Origin: Ulota crispa
Taxonomy: Eukaryota; Streptophyta; Bryopsida; Orthotrichales; Orthotrichaceae
Direction of reading: 5' to 3'
Assembly: GCA_963920765.1 (NCBI GenBank)
Contig: OY987243.1
Span: 26,903,419-26,967,418 of the forward strand
Length of the DNA: 64,000 nt
Shown: in pieces, positions 1-11,754 of the stretch
How positions within the stretch are numbered: position 1 is the first letter of the stretch
Layout: each line of letters begins with the position of its first letter
Made by a program: the position numbers and the translations under genes
The notes under the pieces: model-generated
Told to the model about the DNA's origin: nothing
Database searches by the model: none
Seen by the model: only the letters and a program-made list of their open reading frames with translations

Positions 1-2752
1 CTTTGGCTTGTCACTAGCTGGTCAAAAATTTCAAAAAAATGTTTTGAATGTGAATGTTATCATAAATTTCAGTTTTGAAAACATGAGGACTTTCAATAGT
101 GCCATTTGGCACTTTGTATTGCAAAACCTTGCAATGACCGCTTTGAAAAAAAAATTGAATAAAAAAAGCTATTTTTCCAACTCCCAATTTTTTTTTTTTG
201 CATCAAAGGACGATAATTTTCCCCTTCAATATTTAGGTATTAATCAATTCCAAGGCTATTGTATTTTTGTTAGTCTTTATTCTTCATTGATATATCAATG
301 TCAAAAATGAAACACTAGTTATTTAATACATTTGTGTTACAATGAAACATCATAAAACACACAATGGGAAAATGAGTCAATTCTAAATAAAGTTTTATTC
401 AAATTTTCAATTTGACTTTCTATCTTTTAATAAACTAGTGGACTTGTGCACGTGCTGTTTTGGTGAAAGGCTATCGTGCAAGAAAGTTTAAGCGGTTTGC
501 TTCCTTCTCTTGCCCCTATCCCTGTGTGTACCCCATCCCCGAGGCCAACCATAGCCGCCATTTAATCTTCTTAGAGCACACACACCCAACTACGCAACTA
601 GTAAAAAAACTAAAATTTAGCCAACTTTTTGAATTAATACATAGAGATGTATTATTGCCTTGTACATTTTTAAGTATAAATTAATTTCAAAAATCAAAAC
701 CATATAAAATTTGAAACTAGATCTATAATATAGAATATGTTTTACAATTAAAATAATAGAATAAATATTAGGTTGAAAATCAAATACACACATGCATGAT
801 TGTGTTTTTAATGTAAATTACTGATTTCAATTTCTATTGTGTGAGGACAAAATTGAATCTAGTTACGTTGCAAGACTCATCTTTCATTATACAACCACTA
901 CTCATTTACTACTCCATATAAAATATAATTAAACTTCAAAAACTCATCACAATTGTCAAAATCACTCACATGACATAAACCGGTGTTGTAGATTATCTTA
1001 AGCATTTAAAATGATTCAATGCTAAAAATACCAATTTAACATGTTTTTCATTTGGACAAAATTGACACCTTACACAAGTTTTTGAACCACTTTCAATACA
1101 TACACCAAAAGACTCCAGAATATATAATTTGATGCAGCTATTGTTAAAGAGCAATTCAAACTAATGCTTTCAAAATTTTGATAAAAACACTTTACAAATT
1201 TCCACTTATATTTCTTATTGAGCAAGCTTTAAAACTAGATGTATTAGGCCATTTTCAAAGATTGAACTTTTATTCAATATAAGTAGTTGAGTTTAAATTA
1301 AAAATGGACAAAAATTATGCATATCTATATTTGAAGTAAATTTTTTTCTCAAATTCATAGCATTTCTAAAAACAATATATGTTACATGCAAGGTTGTCAA
1401 ATATAAATGTTTCACTAGAAATCATTCTTTGACATGGAATTTCATTTCATCAATTGAGTCAAGTTGAACAACTTGTAAAATACTAAACTAAAATTTAGTT
1501 CATGCAGCTTTGGAATTGACTTGTTTTTCAAACCTCTTTACAAAAGTATTAATTTCTTTAAATGCAAATGATTGATTTGCCCTTTGAAAGAAAAGTCAAT
1601 GCCATTAGTTATGTACACGTAGATTATTTATGCACACATAAGAATACAATGAGCACAATTGTCTTAAGATAACCATACTTATTTGAAGCAAGATCCATAA
1701 CCCTTGAACAATTTTGAATTTCTAATGTGCCATTTGTCACCTTGGCTAATATTGAATTCATCAAACAAGTAAGAGGGCTTATGACGTGATATGATATCAT
1801 AGGGTTTGCAATAATTGCGGGATTAATTTAAGAATACTTGATTTATCACATGAGTTTTTTCATTAAGACAACAAATTTGGTTGAAGCATCATTACCACTC
1901 TTGCTTAAAAAACGCAATGTTTCAATTTGTGAACCAAAAGCCAGTTTGGTTTCAAAAAATTATTAATATTTATGGTGAAGGAAAATCATAAAGCTAAATG
2001 AGATAAATTTCCAAGCTTTACAAGGAGAAATAAAGATTAAAGGCAAAGACATCATGCATAATCAACTTTATATAGACTTAGATTTTGAAATATTTTCATG
2101 TTTATAATATGAACAACCAAATATAACCAACATTGAAACTCATAAGGTAACATGTATTTGTAATGTTGCAAATAATTTTATATGAAAAGATATGTATTAG
2201 AATAAATCAAAACTTGTATTTTTTCTAAAAAAAATGACTCATTATAATCTGAGACAAGATTCAAAGCACATTCTAATGAAACCAACTATTTGCTATATTA
2301 AATACAAATACACTTTAAAAAAATGCACATGCTATTTATGAATAAATTTAAAGTTTGAAAGCAAAGCTTGGCTATGTAGAGTCATGGTGATGGAAGATGT
2401 TTCCATCTCATGCAGCTTTTTTAGAAATAAACTATCTTGCATGATTTGGTCTTCCTATTGAGTGACTTTCTTATACAATCTAAAAAGGCCGCAAATTGGT
2501 AAATTCTTAAGTTTTTTTTCTCTTAATGTCATGTTTTTTATTTTGATTGTTTACAATTTAATTAACAATTAATGCTTGCTACGCTACGCATTCACCATTA
2601 GAATTTTATTAGGATGTTCATATATTGAATAGATTGCAAAGGAAAAGTCTCATTACAAACATTGGGGGTGTGATATTACAAAGGTCAATGTGATTTTTGT
2701 AATATGATCATTCCTTCTCAACAAAATCAATGGTTACATAACTAAACATCAA
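1..2752. other. AT-rich intergenic DNA, no gene seen
   Basis: Very AT-rich sequence with short chance ORFs only. None shows a recognisable domain, codon bias or splice structure. I see no clear terminal repeats or tandem arrays here; old, unrecognisable transposon debris is likely. Confidence 0.6.
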
Positions 2753-2753
2753 A

Positions 2754-2915
2754 CCCCGTATTTGATCAAGATGGAGTTTTTATATATGGAGTGTATCTAG
2801 ACCAATGCAATGTCCATATACACTCCATATATACTATGCAATTCCATATATACTATGCAATTCCATATATACTATGCAACTCCATATATACTATGCAACT
2901 CCATATTGATCAAAT
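2754..2915. repeat. Small MITE carrying a 19-bp tandem array
   Basis: The left end reads ACCCCGTATTTGATCAAG then ATGGAGTT; the right end carries the inverse, AACTCCATATTGATCAAAT. Between them a 19-bp unit (TCCATATATACTATGCAAY) is repeated four times without interruption at 2824-2899, with a fifth partial unit. A related hairpin with the same ends but no array lies at 24172-24290, so the array expanded inside this copy. Confidence 0.7.
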
Positions 2916-3880
2916 ATGCAGTTTTTATTTCTAAGTTTCATTTGTCATTTAATATCATATATGAGTTTCAGTTATATATTTTGTTTGCAAAAGATTGTGT
3001 ATTATTTACCAATTTGGAAAATTTTAATTTATTTTGTCAAAAAAATAATTGATATAGTTTATACATCACAAGGTTGCAATATATTAGGGTATATTTATAA
3101 AAGTAGTTTAATTAAAAATTTCTCTCATTACAAGTAGCAACATAGAACAGAGTCAAAAACTTTCAAGCAATTTTTTTGTACACTATAGTCTAGCCTATGC
3201 TTTGAAATACTACAATAAAAACTAGATTCATTTAATTGAACAATACACATTTTGGTGTCACTGTCTTTCCAACCTGTTTTCTTTCAGTCGTTTTTGAACC
3301 AACAACAAATGTAACAATGAACAATTGATAACAATGGTTGTAACATCTATTCACAGAAAAGTTTTTAGTCAGAACATGTTACTGAACCATTCACAATATT
3401 GTAAAGTGTAAACCATAGGCACGTAGGAAGATTTTTAAAAGCAGCTTGATATAAAAAATTCTTAGATTATCAAAAGATTATTTTTCAAGATTTTGACATT
3501 TTATTCTAAATTACAAAAAAACAAAAAAACAAAGGATTTCAAGGGAATTTTTTTAAAGCGATCCCTTGTTATTTTGAAAGTTTTCTACTGTTGTTTGTCT
3601 CTCATGTGGAGAAGGCGATGTTCATCTATAATAGTTTAGGTTCTTAATAAAAACCTTACTATTAACAATATTTTTTTGTTTGAATATAATTTTAGAATGA
3701 AAAATCATCTCACATCATTTTAATGTACATGGATGGTTAAATTCAACCCTTTCCTTCATTTTGAGTACAAGGTTGTACAACTTTCAAAATGCTAAAAGCA
3801 AACTAATCTTTACAAAGCTTCATAAAACAACAAGAATTTGGTAATTGCAAACTTCATTGCAATCAAAATTGGACAAGGAT
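2916..3880. other. AT-rich intergenic DNA, nothing recognised
   Basis: About 1 kb of AT-rich sequence with no coding signal and no inverted or direct repeat that I could pair. Confidence 0.5.
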
Positions 3881-4005
3881 CACTACAAAAAAACGATGTC
3901 AATTTGGTCATTTTTTGTAGATTCAAATGTGTCAATTTGGACAGGTTGGACCTGTCAATTTGGACAGGTTGGACCTGTCAATTCGGACACTATTTTCTTG
4001 TAGTG
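3881..4005. mobile_element. Miniature CACTA element (125 bp)
   Basis: The left terminus is CACTACAAAAAAAC and the right terminus is TTTTCTTGTAGTG, the classical CACTA (CMC/EnSpm) ends. A 3-bp direct repeat, GAT, flanks both sides (3878-3880 and 4006-4008), as expected for this superfamily. Inside, a 23-bp unit (GTCAATTTGGACAGGTTGGACCT in two adjoining parts) is repeated about 2.6 times at 3931-3990, recalling the subterminal repeats bound by CACTA transposases. Too small to encode anything. Confidence 0.85.
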
Positions 4006-4183
4006 GATTTTACACCACAAACACTTTTGAACATCAAGTGTACCTTTTATTGGAAACATCATTGATTGTAACTTTTTCCCTAAATTTGTGGAATTTTTCC
4101 AAGTTAAAAAAACTTGCTATGATTCATTTGTGTGCTTCTCCAACAAAATACAAAATTTTGGAAATATTATGAGAGGCCCACAG

Positions 4184-5102
4184 TTAACCCCTAAATGCCC
4201 AAGGGTGTTTTTCTTGTTTTCGGAAGGTAGTTTTGAAGTTTTTGAATTGTCCTTGTAAGATCATTATTAAACATCAAAACAAAATTGTTAACTGTTGAAT
4301 GTTGCACTTCAAGGTTTCTAGATAGCACTACCTTAAGAAATCCAAAATGCTCACACAGATTTTAAGATATTTGTAATTGAATGATGATGAGGGTAGAATT
4401 TTTTACTATTTTTGGAGCTGCCCAAAATTTCTAATGCATACTGGCAACTTTTGGATACAAAATTGGGAAACAACCACTTAGGATGTTTTAGCGTTTATTG
4501 TTGTTACTTCAAAACCAATGGCTCTTCTTTCAAATCCATGACCATAATTTCACAAATGAACTTGCAATGCAAATGTCAAAACACTACCGTCTAATACAAA
4601 GAAGTTTTTTAGCTTCAATTATTGAACAAAAATCAATTTGAATGAAAGAAAATTCAATGGTGAATGGATTATAGTTTTTATAACAAATATATTCCAAGTG
4701 AAATTAGTCCAAAAGCACTTTTAGATTTTGTTAGATGTCAAAATTTCAATAAAAAAGTCCTTATTGCCCAAGGGAGTGCCCAAAGAAATCTTTACCTTCT
4801 ACTCAACTTGATGCCAATCTTTTCAATTTGGCAACTTCTCATAGGCTCTATGACACTATTCATAACACTATTCACAACACTATTTATGACAAAAATTATA
4901 TGCTTGTGGTTAACCTTCCACCAAAAACAAATAGAATAAGATATGGAAGAAGTTGAATTTGAACGGTGAAGCTAACTTCAGCGCGCAACTTTTCCAAAAA
5001 AAAACCTCAAAATAATAAAATCTGTGCCTTTAATGGGATTTCAAAGTTTCCTAATTATTTTTTGAACACCAGAATCTAGTGCCTTGGGCATTTAGGGGTT
5101 AA
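4184..5102. mobile_element. TTAA-flanked element, family P1 (919 bp)
   Basis: TTAA at both ends encloses a perfect 17-bp terminal inverted repeat, CCCCTAAATGCCCAAGG / CCTTGGGCATTTAGGGG. TTAA duplication plus a terminal CCC is the pattern of piggyBac-type elements. A similar copy is at 18153-19068 and a reversed, interrupted copy ends at 38675. No transposase ORF, so it is non-autonomous. The superfamily assignment is inference from ends and target site only. Confidence 0.8.
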
Positions 5103-5750
5103 GAGTACCTAGAACATCTTGTGCACATTCAACAAATAAATAAAATATTTTTAGTGCAAGAGTTTGTCAAATTCATGTAAAGAATTAACCTAAGTATATT
5201 AGGCTTTACATTTTTTTTTGCTAAATTTATGGAATTAGTAAACTGATACCCCTTTTATACTAAAAGCCATGAAGAAATGTTTTCATGCGCCGTGGCTTGT
5301 CCTTGAAAGGCCGGTCTTTAGAGGTAACAACCTTTGGTTGTAATGCAATGTGAGAGGGGGTCATAAAATCAAGTTTTGTTTTTTAAAACTAACTGCTTAA
5401 AAAAAATACTATAAAAAAAAGTTGATTGTTAGGATTTTGGCCCAAACAATTCCCAGAAATTTAGTTAAACCTACTTTTTTTTGATGAGTTTGACGCATCT
5501 TCAAGAAACTCAAAAACTATGCACCTTCTTTGACACAAAGAGCAAAAGTGTAGTTCACCTCATTTTTTCTATGGAAGAAAATTTCCAACATAAAACAACA
5601 TCACTTGGTCTCCTCAATATCTGTAATTTTCGTTGTCTGAATATTTATTTACTCTCCATGATTTCTTGCCTCTATTGTAAAGGAGGCCTTACTATAATAG
5701 GATTTTCATTTTTTGCAAGGAAAGACGGAAATATGTTTTTTTTTGGGCCA
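5103..5750. other. AT-rich spacer up to a sharp composition switch
   Basis: AT-rich with no coding signal. Around 5740-5760 the sequence changes abruptly from AT-rich to strongly GC-rich, marking the start of the F-box gene's upstream region. Confidence 0.5.
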
Positions 5751-6604
5751 CGGTGGGGAGGGGGGGTTTGACCCAAGGTATTGGGGGTGCAGGGACAGTC
5801 CCGGAAAGGAGGAAGGAAGCGGAGTCCAAGACGTGCCGCGCTGCAAACCGCGCGGCCCGGCGGGCACGCCGGGCAGGGACAAATGAAAAGTCGGGACGTA
5901 GTGCGGTCGCGGTGCCCGCCGGGCGAAAAGGAGAAACAGTAGTAACTTAACTAGTGATGACGACGACGACGAACGACGAACGACGACGACGACGACGAAC
6001 GATGACGACGAAGACGAAGAAGACGACGAAGAAGGAGGGACGAGGGGTGGAGGGAGTTGTGCAGGTGAGAGAGAAGGAGAGAGAGAGACGGAGGGGCCCC
6101 CCCGCGCTGCATCGCCTTGGTGCCTGCCAGCCCTGTTGCTTGCCTTGCCGGCTCCCGCAACAGCTTTGCTTACGGCGCTCGCTCTCTCGCTCTCTCGCTC
6201 GCTCACTCGCTCGCATTCTTTCATTGGACCGCCATAGCCACCCACCCACCCAGCTAGCCCCTCGCTCTCTCTCTTTGTCTCGCAGCCGGCGTTTGTGGAA
6301 GTGCGTGAAGGAGCTTCGGGGCCGCCGTGTTGTGTGAGAGCGGCGTTGGATGTGAGAGCGAGGGCGAGGGATGCGTTGAGGCGCTGCACGGTGGAGAGGG
6401 GGCGGATGGAGAGGAGCTTGGAGGGAAGGTAAGAGGAGGAGTAGCGGATGTGGCGATTGCTTGTTGCGAGCGGGGGGAGATTGTGGAGGGGGAAGCGGGA
6501 TTGCTAGGGTTTGGTGATTTAGGAGTGGGAGGGGAGATCGAGGGTGGTAGTAGACTGGGGTAGATAGGGAGGGGCGGCTGCGAGCCGCGGGAGCCCTCTG
6601 TCTT
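5751..6604 (+). promoter_or_regulatory. GC-rich promoter and 5' leader of the F-box/kelch gene
   Basis: A GC-rich block directly upstream of the coding start. It contains a GACGAC/GAACGAC microsatellite (about 5955-6030), a CTCTCGCT-type CT-rich run (about 6177-6215) and long GAGG-rich stretches near the ATG. A 13-nt perfect stem, GCCCGGCGGGCAC at 5855-5867 with its complement at 5912-5924, could form a hairpin. CT/GA-rich leaders are common in plant genes. Long serine- or arginine-rich reading frames here are by-products of the microsatellites. The transcription start cannot be placed. Confidence 0.5.
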
Positions 6605-8089
6605 ATGGAAAGGCAGTCAGAGGGGCAGGAACACCAGCAGCAGCAGCAGCAGCAGCAACAGAGGAAGTCGACACGGAGGAGGAGGCAGAGCAGCAGCAGC
6701 AGCAGCAGTACCAGTAACGGCAACGAGATGGCAACGGCGACGCTTTCGGTTCCCAAGGAACCAGGGAGCAGATCGTGCAGGACGCCCACAGTGCGGCGGA
6801 GCAATCACAAGAAGAAGAAAGCGCTGAAGAAGGACGCCACGGCGGCGGCTCGCACTCGTTCCGGCGACGCAGGGGCGGAGTCGTCGGTGCGCGACGGCTC
6901 GCCGGAAGCCAATCGAGCAGTGAATCTCCCGGCGGTGGATGCGAGCGAGTCGTCCACGGGGAGCGACCCGGCGGAGCAGCAGCAGCAGCAAGCAGCAACG
7001 GTGGCGCGGGAGGACGCGCTCATCCCGGGGCTCTCAGACACGCTCGCGTTGGTGGTGCTGGCGCTGGTGCCGCTCTCGTATCACCATCCCGTGAGGGGCG
7101 TGTGCAAAAAATGGCACAAGTCCGCGACAGGGACCGGCAACGAGGTGCTGGAGATGCGCAAGGTGTGTGGCGTGAAGGAAACGTGGGTGTTTTTGCTCGC
7201 GAGCGGAGGACTGCGGGCGCAGCAGCAGTGGCGCGCGTTCGACCCGGTGTACAACAGGTGGAGGCGCCTGCCGCCGTGCCCCTGCGATTACGTCTTCGAC
7301 AGCTGCGACAAGGAGTCCGCCGTGGCAGGCACGCAGCTCCTGGTGACGGGGCAAAGCTCCAGTGGCCCGACGGTGTGGCGGTACGATCTGCACACGAACG
7401 CGTGGGAGAAAGCGGCGCCGATGTTGAAGAGCCGGTGCTTGTTCGCATCCGCGAGTCATGGCAAGTACGCCTACTTCGCCGGGGGATCCAGCGAGGGCGC
7501 CTTGTTGCGGTCGGCGGAGCGGTATAACTCCGAGATGGAGCAGTGGGAGCCTCTTCCGGATCTGAGCGAGAATCGCAAGTGGTGCTCGGGATGCATCATG
7601 GACAACAAGTTTTTTGTCATAGGTGGACAAGGTAGTGAGAAGCAACCGTTGACATCGGGGGAGTACTACGACGAGGATCAAAACAGGTGGATCACTGTTG
7701 ACAACATGTGGCCGGCAGCTTGGACCCGATCTCCCGGCCAAGCTGCTCCTCCGCTTGTTGCTGTTGTGAAAGACGAGCTGTATGCTGCCGATGCCAGCAC
7801 CATGGAGCTCAACGCTTACCACAAGGGGACCAATACCTGGCGACCTCTGGGCCCCGTCCCCTCTCGCAGCGTTGTCTCCAATGGCTGGGGCCTGGCGTTC
7901 AAGGCTGTTGGCGACGAGGTTTTTGTCATTGGAGGGTCGAGTAACCGAGGCGTTGGTTCGTTCTGCGACCGGATTCACGCATGGCTTCCTCCGCCACCGC
8001 AACCTCACAACGTGGACGGTTGGCGCCAGGTCGGCCAGCTCCCCAACACCAGTGGATTCATCTACAACTGCGCTGTGATGATCGTTTGA
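6605..8089 (+). CDS. F-box/kelch-repeat protein, SKIP11-like group
   Basis: A 494-residue intronless gene. Residues 1-135 are low complexity (Q-rich at 10-19, S-rich at 29-36, K-rich at 68-76, Q run at 125-129). A divergent F-box spans about 139-175 (IPGLSDTLALVVLALVPLSY then CKKW). Kelch blades follow: WRAFDPVYNRW (209-219), a VWRYDLHTNAWEKAAPM blade to 273, FAGG (291-294), FVIGG (337-341), YAAD (393-396) and VIGG (441-444). The C-terminal GFIYNCAVM is characteristic of the plant SKIP11/At5g60570-type family. By family, it would bind an SKP1/ASK adaptor and select proteins for SCF ubiquitination; the substrate is unknown. The ATG at 6605 is the first in this frame; the ATG at 6728 (residue 42) is a plausible alternative that would drop the poly-Q/poly-S segment. 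The F-box is weakly conserved, so SCF membership is less certain than the kelch fold. Confidence 0.9.
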   Translation: MERQSEGQEHQQQQQQQQQRKSTRRRRQSSSSSSSTSNGNEMATATLSVPKEPGSRSCRTPTVRRSNHKKKKALKKDATAAARTRSGDAGAESSVRDGSPEANRAVNLPAVDASESSTGSDPAEQQQQQAATVAREDALIPGLSDTLALVVLALVPLSYHHPVRGVCKKWHKSATGTGNEVLEMRKVCGVKETWVFLLASGGLRAQQQWRAFDPVYNRWRRLPPCPCDYVFDSCDKESAVAGTQLLVTGQSSSGPTVWRYDLHTNAWEKAAPMLKSRCLFASASHGKYAYFAGGSSEGALLRSAERYNSEMEQWEPLPDLSENRKWCSGCIMDNKFFVIGGQGSEKQPLTSGEYYDEDQNRWITVDNMWPAAWTRSPGQAAPPLVAVVKDELYAADASTMELNAYHKGTNTWRPLGPVPSRSVVSNGWGLAFKAVGDEVFVIGGSSNRGVGSFCDRIHAWLPPPPQPHNVDGWRQVGQLPNTSGFIYNCAVMIV

Positions 8090-10260
8090 TAAACACTTCA
8101 TACGTGGCCAATCTCCACATCCCCCCCCCCCCCCCCCCCCCATACAAAGGCAGGAAAAAAACAAGGCTGGAGTATTCAACTGGCCTTTACAAGAGCGGCT
8201 CCTGACAGGCAGGGCAGGCAGGCAGGCAGGGCATTCGATTCGAGAGAGATGAGGCATTTTGCTGCTATGGTAAGGTTATGTTTTGCAAGATCTGTGCACT
8301 GGAGCTTTTGAGGTAGCAAAATACTGGAAATGATGTAGCCCCAGCCTCACATATGGCGATATGTCCGCATGTGGCATTGAAGAAATGGAGAGAAGACCAG
8401 GACTCTGCCCAAGAGAGGGTTCGAAACAGTTACTCACATTCTCTCTTGCCCTCTCTCTCTCAATCACCTCGGATGTTGCGGTGGAGGAGGAGGAGGAGGG
8501 AGGTGGTCTTGGTTCTGGATCTTACAGAGGCTGGCGGTGAATAAGCTCTTTCTGCATTTTGCTGTACGATTTGTTCGAATTGTTTAGTAGGTTTGCTGGA
8601 GATGCAACATACTGGCCTCCGGGAGACTCCAAAATTTGTACAGAGGAGAGCAGAATTGCCATTCTTTCCAGGATTTTTGTTGTTGCGAACCCCAAAGAGA
8701 GAAAAGCTCGGCCCCTTGGTTTCCTTAGAGGAACCTAACTATTGGTTGGAAACGGAGCAACAGGAGGAGGGGTTTGGTTCACCACCACCACCACCACCAC
8801 CACCACCACCATCTCTGTGTTCAGGTGGGAGTTCAGTATGCTACGAAGCTTTCTCTTTTTCCCCATTTTCTCGAACCTTCTATGTAGAAGCCAAGCGAGA
8901 GGATTAGGTTTAGGTTCCCCTATCCCCCCCCCTGTAGATTCTTGTATTTGCAATGGCAGTTTACCACTGAAATCGGCAGTGCGTGTCTATAGTAACTTGG
9001 TATTACCTCTTTCTTTCTTTTTTTCTCTTTTTATATTCACACCAGTTCCTTGTTGCTGCGGAGTGGGAGCAAATATATATATATACACTTCCGTCTCCTG
9101 TTGTTTCCATCTCTTCTGTACCTTCAATTGTGGATTGTCACCAGAATGTATTGTAGGGTATAGCTGGTACTTCTCTCCTTTTTGGCCTTGCTGCTGGGGG
9201 GCTTTACTGTTGTGTCGCCCTGTTGACACATCCTGGTTCTGTCTTGAAGTTTCTATAGGCCTGTATAAATGAAAGTGTACAGAGGGAATCCTCTTTTTCC
9301 GGCTTGCTGAAAAATGGTTTTTCTTTTTCTGAGGGTTACTTACTCCTTCTCCTTTGCAAGTGTTTTAAAGCCCTTGCAAGTTTTTCATAGTCTTTGCAAG
9401 TTTTTTGAAGGGTTTTCTTTCATAATGTAGTATTCTCAACCCATCTGCTTTTTCCTGATTCATATGGCTTTTTTCGCATCTCTCTCTTGCTTGCTTTGCT
9501 TGGGTATGTCTGGTTGAGTTTCAATGTCAGGTGCCGTTGTTTGCTTTGTTGGTCAGAATCGTTACTTTTTCCTTTGTGTCATGGGCGAATTGCTTGCCGT
9601 TGGATTCCGTCTGAGGTGGCAGATGCGGAAGGATTATGGAGTATCATACCGAAGGACATGCAAAAGCATCTCATCAAGGTAATCCAGGCACGTTGTCCTT
9701 CTAATTGGAGTAATTCAGGATCCGGGGTCAATCTTGGGGGTCAACACGAGGAAACCGCACGTGATTTGGTAACTTTTAAAAGAAAGGGGGTAGGAAATAG
9801 TATAAGCATTAGTAATATTAGTAATAATATTATTATTATTATTATTATTGTTTTTTTTTGCAGATTGCGGAGAACGGTTTTTGCACTCTAGTAGTGCCGG
9901 TAGTATCGGTGGTGCGCCCTCTTTTCCCCCTTTTTATTGATTTTAAAATCAAAGCCGCCGGGTCTAAAATTAGCTGCTGAAATTGGGGGAGAACGAGAAA
10001 GGGAGTGAACATGGCAGGCTGGCTTTGTGGATTTGGTGCAAGTTTGAGTGCTTCTTTTATTTATTTATTTTTCATTTGACTTTGTTTTGAAAGAGCACTC
10101 TTTTTCCTTTTCTAAGTTCAGCTTGAATGGAACTCAATATTTGTTATTCCAAGGGGCGGTTCACACCACGTCCCAGCTCTTCAAGTCCCTTTTTCTGATT
10201 ATTGATGGGTAAAAAGGAGTATTGAAGATGGTTGGTTTATGCAAAATATTGGTGGGGTTT
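8090..10260 (+). other. Long 3' flank of the F-box/kelch gene, probably partly transcribed
   Basis: Intermediate base composition, unlike the AT-rich deserts. It holds a run of 21 C at 8121-8141, a GGCA repeat at about 8207-8231, ten ACC repeats at 8781-8811, a TA run near 9075 and an ATT run near 9825-9850. A short open segment (about 9606-9681) ends at GTAATCC, and TTTTTTTTTGCAG precedes 9864 in the same phase, so a spliced exon pair is possible. I recognise no protein in it; a spliced 3' UTR or a gene remnant are both possible. Confidence 0.4.
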
Positions 10261-10430
10261 GGGCTGAAAATTACGTCTAGCAAAATAGTTGACCTGAACC
10301 TTGAGTGAAATTTAGGACATGCCAGCTACTCTTGTCCTGCCAGCTACTCTTGCTCAGGTTAATTTCTAGGCTCCCTATTTGGTTGTTGTTCAATTGTATT
10401 CTCCGTCCAAGGTCTCGCACTAAGGTAGGA

Positions 10431-10739
10431 ACACCCATAAGCGTCAATGTCCCCATAGCCGTCACCTCTGAAATTTTGGAAAATCTGTGGAAGTGAATAG
10501 ATGTAATGACAAGGATGTATAACATGTGAACATGAAATCTTAAAAGTGGTTATGGGTGCAATGGCAATTTGCTCTTTAAAAATTCACAACTTATTCTCAC
10601 AGTATCCAAATAATACATTCAAAAGTGTAAACTCATTCTTTTTCTATTCCTAATAGGATCCTATAATTTGCTAGATGTTTTTTAGTAGTCATCATGTTCA
10701 AAACCTTTAGTTTGACTTTTATGGGTGCACCTACCTTAA
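10431..10739. mobile_element. MITE, family M2 (about 305 bp)
   Basis: Inverted ends read TAAGGTAGGAACACCCATAA and ATGGGTGCACCTACCTTA. Copies with the same ends lie at 29018-29336 and about 55400-55713. No clean target duplication is visible. Non-coding. Confidence 0.7.
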
Positions 10740-11342
10740 TTTACTAGGGTAAAACAACCTAATTGTTCAGGCAACCTAAATTCAATATTTAGTGTAGATG
10801 ATAAATTTTTGGAATCTTACAAAATGTAAAAACATAGAGCTTTTTCAACCTAGCCCCACATTGTAAAATATGGCTAGAGTCGCTCATAGGCCCTTTTTAT
10901 TGTTTGCTAGTGACATCCCCATCTTCTTTGACACAGAAATTTTAAAAAGAGCTGCTATGTAAGCAAAATGCAATGAATTGGGATGTGGAACTTGATGTAC
11001 TGCAAAGTGCAAAGTGCCTAATCCCAACTTTTGACCCTTACACCGACCAAATTCTCAAACTTTAATGGAACTTGGGACAATCATTTGTCACCATAACCTC
11101 CACGACTTTTTATTCCTAATTTTAACTTCTCATAAATAGGACGATGACATAATTGAATTTTAAGATATGTGTTTTTCAAAGTAGAATTCGATTAGGCTAT
11201 TTAATTGCTCATAATTTAAGATCATCGTTGATTCCTTACTTCTTAGTTCAAAGAAGAAGTTTTTTTTTGAGAACTACAAACGCGTTATTCAAGATAAAGG
11301 GAAATTCAATGACAATCATTGGAAGAAAAAAAAATGTCTTGC
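10740..11342. other. AT-rich intergenic DNA with repeat fragments
   Basis: Contains a fragment, ACAACCTAATTGTTCAGGCA, that resembles the ends of elements near 39.6 and 41.1 kb. No gene seen. Confidence 0.4.
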
Positions 11343-11754
11343 TTAACTCATTAACGTCTGTGGTTGATTCTAGGGGTGGGCAATCCTTTGTATGGCCATT
11401 TGGGGTAAAATTTTAAACTATTGGATACAAATGTCTACTATAGATTTGACCCTACAGATGGAGGTATCTTGCAGGGTTTAGTGTTATGCATCATGAATTA
11501 TGCTCACTCTTTATTTGTTATGGTCATCTTTTTGCATTTATTGGTGTCTTTTCAATTGGTACTTTTTAGTTTTTTCAACCCTCTAGCCACATGCTACCTT
11601 AGATTGGCTTGATTATTGTCCTAAACTCTTCACTTTCCAATTCTCCAAACCCGTCCCCTTTGCCACGTCATCAAATTCCTTGACATGCTCTTTTTACAAA
11701 TTGAAAAGAGTCAAAATCGACCAGGAAATGGTCGACCAGACGTTAATGGGTTAA
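11343..11754. mobile_element. TTAA-flanked element, family P-C (412 bp)
   Basis: TTAA on both sides, with ends CTCATTAACGTCTG and CAGACGTTAATGGG (13 of 14 matching as inverted repeats). The interior matches 17752-18152 closely, including CTAGGGGTGGGCAATCC. It serves as the intact reference for the interrupted copy at 17752-19076. Non-coding. Confidence 0.8.

Noticed and set aside
2824-2899. 19-bp array as a CRISPR
   Set aside because: Direct tandem units without spacers, inside a plant MITE.
5706-6804. Minus-strand serine-, arginine- or leucine-rich ORFs of 227 and 285 residues
   Set aside because: They are translations of GACGAC and GAGA microsatellites in the leader of the F-box gene, with no domain.
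7034-8257. 407-residue minus-strand ORF opposite the kelch gene
   Set aside because: A GC-rich shadow of a strongly supported kelch reading frame; no recognised domain.
8742-9272. 176-residue ORF with a threonine run
   Set aside because: The run is the ACC microsatellite and the rest is hydrophobic noise from T-rich DNA; no domain.
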